Assembly (NCBI RefSeq): GCF_003339685.1
Contig: NZ_QPKI01000028.1
Coordinates: 1-56,700 of the forward strand
DNA: 56,700 nucleotides
Reading direction: 5' to 3'
Origin: Halomonas sp. DQ26W
GTDB taxonomy: Bacteria > Pseudomonadota > Gammaproteobacteria > Pseudomonadales > Halomonadaceae
The notes beneath the pieces were generated by a model. The model did no database searches. It was not told where the DNA came from and saw only the letters and a program-made list of their open reading frames with translations. Below, in pieces: positions 12,583 through 19,654 of the stretch. A program made the position numbers and the translations under genes. The stretch's first letter is position 1. Each line of letters begins with the position of its first letter.

Positions 12583-13497
12583 TCAGGTGTCTTTCAGCAG
12601 CGAGCGTAGCCTTGCCAGCGCCAGGGGAAGGTCATCCCCGAGCAGTTCCACATGGCTATCGGCCAGGTCGTTGCCGCGTATGCGCGCCACCGGCCCGCAG
12701 AGACCGAGAGGAACCTCGAGCTGCTCGGCCAGGCGGGGCAGCTGGCGACGGATCAAGTCGGGGCGTTCAGCGCGGCCACTGACGAGCAAGAGGGCCGAAG
12801 CTTTCAGACGCTCCACCGCCAGCGGCAGTTCGCCGAAGGGCAGGAGCCCGTCGAGCAACTGGATACGATAGTCGGCATCGCTGGCGGCCAGGGCTGCCAG
12901 CAACAGCCATAGCGGACCTGGGTCATCGGGAAGTGTGGTCATCAGCACGACCGGCCCCTTGGCAACCTGGTTGGCATGGTAGAGCCGGGTGCCGATTCGC
13001 GTGCGCAGGAAGGTTTCCAGGTTGACCCGTTGCAGCCTGGCACCGAGCTGGTCGTCCCAGCGCTCTTCCAGCTCGCGAATGGTGGGCTGCCAAAGCTCGG
13101 CAAGGCCTGTGGTTACTGGATAGAGCGCCAGGCTCTGGTTGAACAGGCTTTCCAGCCGTGCCACGTCCAGCGCCTCCACGGCGGCCACCAGTTGACGCCG
13201 CTGGCTGGGCCAGTCGCCGGAGGCGGGCTCGGGTATTGAGGCGACCTCGGGCTGGTCGAGTAGCTCCTTTACCTGGCTGACGGGCACGCCGCGGCTCAGC
13301 CACTGCAGAATCTGCTCGACGCGTTCGATATCCTCGCGTGCGTAGAGGCGGTGGCCCTTGGGTGTACGCTGGGGGCAGATCAACCCGTAACGCCGCTCCC
13401 AGGCGCGCAGGGTGACCGAATTGACACCGGTTATGCGCGACACTTCGCGGATCGGGTAAAGCGGTGTGTCGGCCGGGTGGGTTGCCTTGTCGGTCAT
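12583..13497 (-). CDS. MerR-family regulator, LitR/CarH-like with degenerate B12-binding domain
   Basis: DNA-binding regulator of about 304 residues. The winged-helix MerR domain spans residues about 12-85 (YPIREVSRITGVNSVTLRAW, RTPKGHRLYAREDIERV). The C-terminal 200 residues resemble the cobalamin-binding region of LitR/CarH photoreceptors, but the W-x9-EH pocket motif reads W-DDQLGARLQ-RV and no DxHxxG is present, so adenosylcobalamin is probably not bound. This matches class II LitR proteins of Pseudomonas, which need a partner photoreceptor. Start chosen at the ATG preceded by AGAGG; another ATG lies at 13524. It is upstream of phrB and its promoter has paired TGTACA sites. Confidence 0.85.
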   Translation of the reverse strand: MTDKATHPADTPLYPIREVSRITGVNSVTLRAWERRYGLICPQRTPKGHRLYAREDIERVEQILQWLSRGVPVSQVKELLDQPEVASIPEPASGDWPSQRRQLVAAVEALDVARLESLFNQSLALYPVTTGLAELWQPTIRELEERWDDQLGARLQRVNLETFLRTRIGTRLYHANQVAKGPVVLMTTLPDDPGPLWLLLAALAASDADYRIQLLDGLLPFGELPLAVERLKASALLLVSGRAERPDLIRRQLPRLAEQLEVPLGLCGPVARIRGNDLADSHVELLGDDLPLALARLRSLLKDT

Positions 13498-13586
13498 GCT
13501 CGCATCGCCTCTAGCTGTTGTCATTGCCGTTCCAGGCCGCCATGGAGTGCCAGGTATCCAGGCGCGACTCTCCTTGCTGAATAATA

Positions 13587-13610
13587 TTGTACACCAATCG
13601 CATGATGTAC
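13587..13610 (-). promoter_or_regulatory. TGTACA-N12-TGTACA operator/promoter of the LitR-like gene
   Basis: Two TGTACA hexamers are separated by exactly 12 bases, about 90 bases upstream of the MerR/LitR-like start. On the minus strand they overlap plausible -35 (TTGTAC) and -10 (TACAAT) hexamers. From memory, class II LitR of Pseudomonas putida recognises T(G/A)TACA-N12-TGTACA. This suggests autorepression; binding here is inference. Confidence 0.65.
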
Positions 13611-13736
13611 AACCGCTGCTGTCGAAATCAATGGCTTGTCTGCGCAGCGATCTCTGCCATCATGACGGTAATGCCAATCGCCTTCCGTGACTGGCCACAG
13701 CTGCCAAGGCCAGGGCGCCACCAGGCCCCTCTTCAG

Positions 13737-13950
13737 TCAGGTTTCGGTTTCGCGGCGTAAGGCCTCGTCTCTGTCACTGAAGAGCTGCGCGTCGATAGCC
13801 ACCATGGCGGTGACCAGGCTTCGGTTGGTCATGCGGCTGCCAGGGCCGCGGGCCTTCTCGAACAGGGTTGCCTGCCAGCCTGTGGCTTGAAGCACCTTCG
13901 CACAGGCCAGACCAGCGACACCGGCGCTGGCGGCCGTGGGACATGCCGTT
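13737..13950 (-). pseudogene. Remnant of an FAD/NAD(P)-dependent oxidoreductase (N-terminal part)
   Basis: Read on the minus strand, about 66 codons translate to AGVAGLACAKVLQATGW followed by QATLFEKARGPGSRMTNR and end at a stop at 13737. This is the FAD-binding N-terminus of the amine-oxidase/renalase-like oxidoreductases, normally starting with IIGAGIAGLACA. The first Gly of the dinucleotide motif is changed, there is no start codon in place, and the remaining ~250 residues are missing. In Pseudomonas such an oxidoreductase sits in the phrB light cluster (recalled), so this looks like decay in place. The rest of the 13498-14059 gap holds only the two regulatory sites. Confidence 0.7.
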
Positions 13951-13980
13951 GGGGAGCTGGTGGCCGCGCGTGGTAGGTTT

Positions 13981-14017
13981 TTGCGTTAAACTATCAGAGA
14001 TGTACAATGGTTGTATA
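13981..14017 (+). promoter_or_regulatory. Promoter with TGTACAAT motif upstream of the TIGR01777 gene
   Basis: A TTGCGT -35 at 13981 and TACAAT -10 at 14003 are spaced 16 bases apart. The -10 sits inside TGTACAAT, the same core as the LitR-like operator, and a second related hexamer TGTATA follows at 14012. The N12 spacing is not repeated here, so shared control with the regulator gene is plausible but not shown. Confidence 0.5.
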
Positions 14018-14059
14018 ACTGGCGGCGCGCTACGATGAATCCAGGGGGAGGAGAGTGCT

Positions 14060-14971
14060 ATGCGTGTGCTGATTACGGGTGGCAGTGGTTTCGTGGGACA
14101 GCGCCTCTGCCATCGTCTCAAGGAGGAGGGGCATCGCCTGCAGGTGGTTTCGCGGGACCCTGCGGCCGTCAAGGGACAGCTTCCTGCGGGCACCGATATT
14201 CGTCGCTCCGTTCTCGATTTTGTCGACTCGCCACCAGACGCCATCGTCAACCTGGCCGGCGAACCGATAGCGGCGCGCCGCTGGAGCGACAGTCAGAAGA
14301 AGCGGTTGATCGACTCGCGAGTCAATATCACCCGAGATCTGGTAATCCTCTGCGAACAGCTCAAGCAGTCGGGCGGGCAGGCTCCACGTGTGATGGTGTC
14401 GGGCTCGGCCATGGGCTACTACGGCGATCAGGGTGATCGTGAGGTCACCGAAGAGACGTCCCCCCACGATGAATTCGCCCACCGCCTCTGCAAGCGCTGG
14501 GAAGACACCGCCAGGGAGGCGGCGGATTTCGGTACCCGGGTCGCGTTGTTGCGTACCGGGCTGGTGCTTGACCTCGGCGGAGGTAGCCTGGAGAAAATGC
14601 TGCCGCCCTTCAAGCTGGGGCTGGGAGGACGCTTCGGCGACGGCAAGCAGTTCATGCCCTGGATTCATCGCGAGGATCTGGTGCGCATCATCTTGTTTCT
14701 GCTCGAGCACGACGAGCTGGAGGGACCCTTCAATGGCAGTGCTCCCCATCCGGTTACCAATGCGGAATTCACGCGTGCCCTGGCCGGTCAACTCCACCGG
14801 CCCGCAGCATTGCCGGTACCTGCCATCGCCCTGGAAACCGCTTTCGGCGAGATGGCCCGGCTGCTGCTGACCGGTGCCGACATGCGCCCCCGGCGCCTGC
14901 TCGATGCGGGCTTCGAGTTTCGTTATCCGGCCCTGGAAGAGGCGCTGGCGGAGATCCTGGGCAGGCGATGA
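14060..14971 (+). CDS. TIGR01777-family epimerase-like SDR protein (YfcH-like)
   Basis: A 303-residue extended short-chain dehydrogenase-like protein. The NAD(P)-binding motif MRVLITGGSGFVGQRL is at the N-terminus, NLAGEPIAARRWS is diagnostic of the TIGR01777 group, and SGSAMGYYGDQGD follows. The C-terminal DUF1731-type segment includes RPRRLLDAGFEFRYP. The substrate is unknown. The promoter carries TGTACAAT, and the gene sits beside the LitR-like regulator and photolyase, so a role in the light or oxidative response is inferred. A GGAG ribosome-binding site precedes the ATG. Confidence 0.9.
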   Translation: MRVLITGGSGFVGQRLCHRLKEEGHRLQVVSRDPAAVKGQLPAGTDIRRSVLDFVDSPPDAIVNLAGEPIAARRWSDSQKKRLIDSRVNITRDLVILCEQLKQSGGQAPRVMVSGSAMGYYGDQGDREVTEETSPHDEFAHRLCKRWEDTAREAADFGTRVALLRTGLVLDLGGGSLEKMLPPFKLGLGGRFGDGKQFMPWIHREDLVRIILFLLEHDELEGPFNGSAPHPVTNAEFTRALAGQLHRPAALPVPAIALETAFGEMARLLLTGADMRPRRLLDAGFEFRYPALEEALAEILGRR

Positions 14972-14987
14972 GCCCGCCCCAGGAGGC

Positions 14988-17948
14988 TCAGCGGCTCACC
15001 TGATCCACCGTGACGATCACCCGTACGGCATCGAGCCGCAGCCGGGCGCCATCGATGGCTTCATCCAGCTCGCTGCGTTCGCGACGCATGGCATCGAGCT
15101 CCTCCTCACGCACCGCCGGGTTGAGGCGTGCCAGGGCTTCCAGGCGGGAGAGTTCGGTATCCAGCTCGCTACGCATGCGGGTCTGTGCTGCCTCGATTAT
15201 GCTCGGTAATTCTCGTTCGGCTTCCGTCTCGCCTTGGGTGAGCAGGTCGCGCAGTTGATCGTGGCGGTTGCGTATCAGGTCCCGCGCCATCGCCTTCTTG
15301 ACCTTCTGCAGGTTCTTCGACAGCCCGGTAAAGGAGACTTTGTCGGTGAGCACGGCGCCGGATTCGTCGAGCAGCACCCTCACGGCGGTGGGTGGCAGGA
15401 AGCGATTGACATGCAGCCGCCTCGGCGCCGGGCAGTGGGTGCGAAAGACCAGTTCCGCCATCAGTCGCCCGGCGGGGATCGCCGGATGCTTGAGCAGCGA
15501 CAGGGCGGTGTTGCCCATGGTGCCGTCGATGATCCGCCCCATCATTTCGCGCAGCAGCGGGTGCTCCCAAGAGAGGCGCTGCACGTCGTCGCGGGCCAGC
15601 GCCCGTGACCGCGAGAGTGTCGCGGTAAAGCCCTCTTCGCCCTTGGCCAGGCCGGGCAGGCCATCTAGCATATGTTGGCTCGGCTGCAGGTGCAGCAGGC
15701 CGTTGCCCAGCTCCTGGCTGTCGACCCCGAAGACGTCTAGCGCTTGATCCAGGTAACGAGGCAGTGCCGCGTCGTCGTCCAGCTCGCGGATAGCGTTGGC
15801 TACTGCCTCGGCGTGTGCCGGGCGGCAGGCGTTGAGTTCCAGCAGCCGGTTGCGGCCGGCGTCGCGCTCGGCCAGGCGACTGAGGAAAAGGGTTCGGGTC
15901 TCGGAGATGACCTCCTCCAGCGCCTCGTCGTCGAGCAGGGCCTCGGAAAGGGCGTCGCCGAAAGCATCGAAGAGCTCGCTGCCCACGCCGTGGGGTGCCA
16001 GGAAGGCATCCATGCCGTCCCGGTACCAGCGCAGCAGACGTTCGGCGGGGCTGCCCTCGAACAGCGGTACGTGGATCTCGATGGTGTGGCGCTGGCCGAT
16101 ACGGTCCAGGCGACCGATACGCTGCTCAAGCTGGTCGGGGTGCTGGGGCAGGTCGAACATCACCAGGTGCCGGCAGAACTGGAAGTTGCGTCCCTCCGAG
16201 CCGATCTCCGAACAGACCAGCAGCTGGCTGCCCTCCTCCTCGTCGGCGAAGTCCGCCGCGGCGCGGTCCCGCTCCACGAGGCTCAGGCCCTCGTGGAAGA
16301 CTGGAGCGTGAATGCCGCCCAGCACACGCAGCGCTTCGGCAAGTTCCTGGGCCGTTTCACGGCCGTGGGCGATCACCAGCACCTTGTCGCCAGCGAAGCC
16401 CTGCTCGCCGTCGTCGCTCAGTCGCTCCATCAGCCAGGTCACCCGGTTGTCAAACTGCCACCAGGGCTCGGCGTTGAGCGGGTCCTCAGCCAGGGCGCGA
16501 TACATGGCGTCTGGGTAGATCAGCACATCCGGGTGGTCGAGTCCGGTCTCGATCAGCAACTCGTCGAGGTAGTCCTCATCGCGTTCGAGCTTGCGGAATG
16601 CGCGTCGGTAGGGCGATGGCGGAGTCAGGTAGGCCAGGTGCAGGTGGCGTTCGGGGAAGCCGCCGACGTGGCGGCGGCTGTTACGAAACATCACCCGGCC
16701 GGTGCCATGGCGGTCGAGCAACTGGTCGCGTAGCTGGCTGCGGGCGCTCTGCTGTTGTGGCTCGCCACTCTCGGGGTTGGCCAGCGTGGCCAGCAGGGCC
16801 AGGCTATCGGGTTCCTCGATCACCTCGGCGACTCGTTTGCGGTCGTCGGTGTCGCTGTCGTCGGCAGCCGGCAGACGCTCCAGGGCATCAATGGCCTGGG
16901 CCACTTCCACGTAGTGCTGCTCCTCGTCGCGGAAGCGCTCGAGGCTGTGATAGCGGTCCGGGTCGAGCAGACGCAGACGGGCGAAGTGGCTTTCCAATCC
17001 CATTTGCTCTGGGGTCGCGGTCAGCAGTAGCACACCCGGTACGTTAGCGGCTAGGCGCTCGATGCAGGCGTAACCGGGGCCGACCTTATCGGCACTCCAG
17101 TCCAGGTGGTGCGCTTCGTCGACGATCAGCAGGTCCCAACTGGAGGCTTCGGCCTGGGCCTGGCGGTGTGGGTTGGCGAACAGCCACTCCTGGCTGGCGA
17201 GCACCAGTTGACCAGACTCGAAAGGGTTGGTCTCGGCCTGGGCCAGGCTCTGCTGCTCATCGAGCAGGGTCACGTGCAGGGCGAAGCGGCGTAGCAGCTC
17301 CACCAGCCACTGGTGTGTCAGGCTCGGCGGTACCAGAATCAGTGCCCGTTCGGCGCGGCCAGTCAGTAGCAGGCGGTGCAGGATTAACCCCGCCTCAATG
17401 GTCTTGCCCAAGCCGACCTCATCGGCGAGCAGCACCCGGGGAGCGTGGCGGCGGGAAACCTCGTCGGCGATATAGAGCTGGTGCGGTATAAGGTCGATGC
17501 GGGGGCCGGACAGGCCCAGCGCCGGACTCTGCTCGATACGGTTGAAGTGGTGCAGCGTGCGAAAGCGCAGGTCGAACCAGTCGTTGCGGTCGACCTGGCC
17601 GGTCAGCAGGCGATCGCGGGCCTGATCGAACTGCATGGTATCGGCCAGCTTGGCTTCGGGCAGCTCTCGCAGTTCGCCCTGGGCATCCTCGCCGATATAG
17701 ACGATCAGCCCGTCGACCTCCTTGCTGTCCTCGACCAGCAGCTGCCAGCCGTCGGCGGACAGGATGCGGTCACCGCTACCGAAGGCCACTCGAGTGAGCG
17801 GGGTCTGGCGACTGCTGTAGGTACGGGTTTCCTGGCTGGCGCCGAACAGCACGGTAACACTGCGCTGATCGCAACTGAGGATGGTGCCCAATCCCAGTTC
17901 GGCCTCGCCGTCACTGATCCAGCGTTGGCCGGGTGAAAAGTCGCTCAT
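14988..17948 (-). CDS. rapA: RNA polymerase-associated ATPase RapA (HepA)
   Basis: SWI2/SNF2-type ATPase that binds RNA polymerase and promotes its recycling; about 986 residues, close to the E. coli protein. Tudor-like N-terminal domains begin MSDFSPGQRWISDGEAELGLG. The helicase core shows Walker A LLADEVGLGKTIEAG, LIVDEAHHL, the motif LLTATPEQMGLESHFARL, and motif VI IGRLDRIGQRHTIEIHV. The C-terminal region is helical and charged. The start is placed at MSDFS because homologues start there and GAGG lies upstream; the in-frame ATG at 17996 is not favoured. Convergent with the TIGR01777 gene, 16 bases apart. Confidence 0.96.
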   Translation of the reverse strand: MSDFSPGQRWISDGEAELGLGTILSCDQRSVTVLFGASQETRTYSSRQTPLTRVAFGSGDRILSADGWQLLVEDSKEVDGLIVYIGEDAQGELRELPEAKLADTMQFDQARDRLLTGQVDRNDWFDLRFRTLHHFNRIEQSPALGLSGPRIDLIPHQLYIADEVSRRHAPRVLLADEVGLGKTIEAGLILHRLLLTGRAERALILVPPSLTHQWLVELLRRFALHVTLLDEQQSLAQAETNPFESGQLVLASQEWLFANPHRQAQAEASSWDLLIVDEAHHLDWSADKVGPGYACIERLAANVPGVLLLTATPEQMGLESHFARLRLLDPDRYHSLERFRDEEQHYVEVAQAIDALERLPAADDSDTDDRKRVAEVIEEPDSLALLATLANPESGEPQQQSARSQLRDQLLDRHGTGRVMFRNSRRHVGGFPERHLHLAYLTPPSPYRRAFRKLERDEDYLDELLIETGLDHPDVLIYPDAMYRALAEDPLNAEPWWQFDNRVTWLMERLSDDGEQGFAGDKVLVIAHGRETAQELAEALRVLGGIHAPVFHEGLSLVERDRAAADFADEEEGSQLLVCSEIGSEGRNFQFCRHLVMFDLPQHPDQLEQRIGRLDRIGQRHTIEIHVPLFEGSPAERLLRWYRDGMDAFLAPHGVGSELFDAFGDALSEALLDDEALEEVISETRTLFLSRLAERDAGRNRLLELNACRPAHAEAVANAIRELDDDAALPRYLDQALDVFGVDSQELGNGLLHLQPSQHMLDGLPGLAKGEEGFTATLSRSRALARDDVQRLSWEHPLLREMMGRIIDGTMGNTALSLLKHPAIPAGRLMAELVFRTHCPAPRRLHVNRFLPPTAVRVLLDESGAVLTDKVSFTGLSKNLQKVKKAMARDLIRNRHDQLRDLLTQGETEAERELPSIIEAAQTRMRSELDTELSRLEALARLNPAVREEELDAMRRERSELDEAIDGARLRLDAVRVIVTVDQVSR

Positions 17949-18093
17949 GATGCCTCGGGAATGCTGAAAACGGTGCATGCGCCGCCAATGGCTCAAGCCT
18001 TCGGCAGCAACAGGGCGGGCGATTCTAACGCAAAGACCGCCACGGCTTAAGAGTGGTGATATGCGACAGGAAGTGGTAGGGGTGCCAACACTC

Positions 18094-18894
18094 TCAGTGT
18101 CGTCTCAACCAGTTGTCGAGCTGGGCGCGGGAGAGTTCGCCCACATGGCGCTCCACCGCACGCCCTTGGGGATTGAACAGCACCGTGGTGGGAAGGCCTG
18201 GGGATTCCATTGTTCGCATCATCTGCTGGCCAGGGTCGAGCAGCGGGTAGCGGAAGTCCAGCGCCTGCTCGTCGAGATAGCGCAACACCTGCAGCAGATC
18301 CTCACCCTGATTGATCACCACCACCGTGACGCCATCCCTGGCGTCGGCCTCGGCCAGCAGCGGCATCTCGCGCAGGCAGGGTGGGCACCAAGTGGCCCAC
18401 AGGTTGACCACGACCCGCTCGCCGCGCAGCGACTGCAAGTTGACCGGTTCACCATCGAGGTTCTCCAGGCTGATATCGGGCAGTTCGCGCACCGCCATAT
18501 CGCCTCCCAGCGGTGCCAGGGTGACCAGCACCAGCCACAGGGCCGAGGTGCCGATGGTAAGGGCCATGGCCCCGATCATCGACAACAGGTGTTCGCGAAG
18601 AGACCAGCCGGTCCAGATCAGTGCCGCCAGCAGCCCCCAGATGCCGTGGAAGCCGGCTTGCCATAGCTTCAGCACATCCAGTGGGGCGGCGGCGTAGGCA
18701 TCCAGGTTCACGGCCACGTGCCCAAGGCGAGCACCCACCAGCCAGGCCAGTACCAGGCCGTTGAACCAGCGGACCCGTTTGTCAGTGGAGAGCCCCAGGA
18801 GTAGCCAGGCGGCCAGCAGCAGCAGCAGGGCGCAGCCGATCGCATAGAGTCGGGGTAGGGAAATCAACACGGGGCCCAGGGCAAAGGCATCCAT
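18094..18894 (-). CDS. Membrane-anchored TlpA-like thioredoxin with Lgt-like N-terminal membrane domain
   Basis: About 266 residues. The first ~145 residues are hydrophobic with roughly four membrane spans, and the stretch GARLGHVAVNLDAY with PLDVLKLWQAGFHG resembles the first half of prolipoprotein diacylglyceryl transferase (Lgt). The catalytic second half of Lgt is absent. Residues about 145-266 are a TlpA/ResA thioredoxin domain with WATWCPPCLREMP and cis-Pro PGLPTTVLF, probably facing the periplasm as a thiol reductase. Start MDAFALGPVLISLPRLY is preferred; a further in-frame start lies at 18951. Confidence 0.85.
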   Translation of the reverse strand: MDAFALGPVLISLPRLYAIGCALLLLLAAWLLLGLSTDKRVRWFNGLVLAWLVGARLGHVAVNLDAYAAAPLDVLKLWQAGFHGIWGLLAALIWTGWSLREHLLSMIGAMALTIGTSALWLVLVTLAPLGGDMAVRELPDISLENLDGEPVNLQSLRGERVVVNLWATWCPPCLREMPLLAEADARDGVTVVVINQGEDLLQVLRYLDEQALDFRYPLLDPGQQMMRTMESPGLPTTVLFNPQGRAVERHVGELSRAQLDNWLRRH

Positions 18895-19027
18895 TGGGTT
18901 CAGCTCCGAGATCGGGGTCGGCGTTGGCGGCAGGACCGGGTAGAATCGCACACTTGCTTACACCACAGCGGCAGGCTAAGCAAAGCCTACTGTGCAAGGA
19001 TCGGTCTGTCACCTGGCGGGAGCCCAC

Positions 19028-19267
19028 ATGGCAAAGACGTCGTTCGATACTCTGAGAGTCCTGGCCATCGCCAGCCAGGCACTAGGCTTCATCCTGATCA
19101 TCACGCTGGAAACTTTGATGGGCGATGCCGCCCGCCCCTGGCAGGGCACGACCCTGGCGGTCATGGTGCTCAGTGCCCTGTTTTTGGCCCTGGCACGACT
19201 CTACCGACACAACAAGGCACGTAAGGACATGGACCGGCGTCTGGCCGATGACGATGACAACAGCTGA
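19028..19267 (+). CDS. Small two-span membrane protein of unknown function
   Basis: A 79-residue hypothetical protein. Two hydrophobic segments are visible (VLAIASQALGFILIITL and TTLAVMVLSALFLALARLY), followed by a basic then acidic tail ending RRLADDDDNS. The start is placed at MAKTSFDTLRV because the upstream in-frame ATG adds a segment unlike a leader. No recognised family. It stands alone between the TlpA fusion gene, to which it is divergent, and the transposase remnant. Confidence 0.6.
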   Translation: MAKTSFDTLRVLAIASQALGFILIITLETLMGDAARPWQGTTLAVMVLSALFLALARLYRHNKARKDMDRRLADDDDNS

Positions 19268-19298
19268 GTGATCCTACCCAGTACCAGTGGACACCCCG

Positions 19299-19650
19299 TT
19301 AACGCAGTACACTGCTACGAGGTGACCCATGGTGAAGCAAGCTACCCCGATGAACCCACTGGCGCAGCGTGGTGGTGACCGGCGAACGCCCCGGCAGCCA
19401 ATCGATGCGCTCTCGCGTCGGACCACAGACGGGGCAGCGCAGGTACCGTACCGGTACTTCCAACTCGACTCGGTAGATCAGCAGTGGCGCTTCCCGGACC
19501 CGCCGGCGGTGGACGTCATGCACCAGGAAACAGGCATGGTCACAGCCGCTACAGACAGGTGGGAACCGGTCATCGGGCGCCAGCTGGAACCGCAATGTCT
19601 GAGGGTCCAGAAACTCGTGGTGAGCGGCGGTGAGACCTCTCCAGAACGGG
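19299..19650 (-). pseudogene. ISL3-family transposase remnant (N-terminal zinc-finger part)
   Basis: The minus-strand frame encodes about 110 residues with the ISL3 zinc-finger pattern: VCSGCDHACFLVHDVHRRRV, then RVELEVPVRYLRCPVCG, then TTLRQWVH. Both ends are lost. The 5' side has no normal start and runs into the REPIN-like array, and the 3' side ends at 19299 without the catalytic DDE domain. It is a decayed insertion-sequence fragment, not a functional gene. Its border coincides with the left end of the repeat array. Confidence 0.75.
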
Positions 19651-19654
19651 CAGA

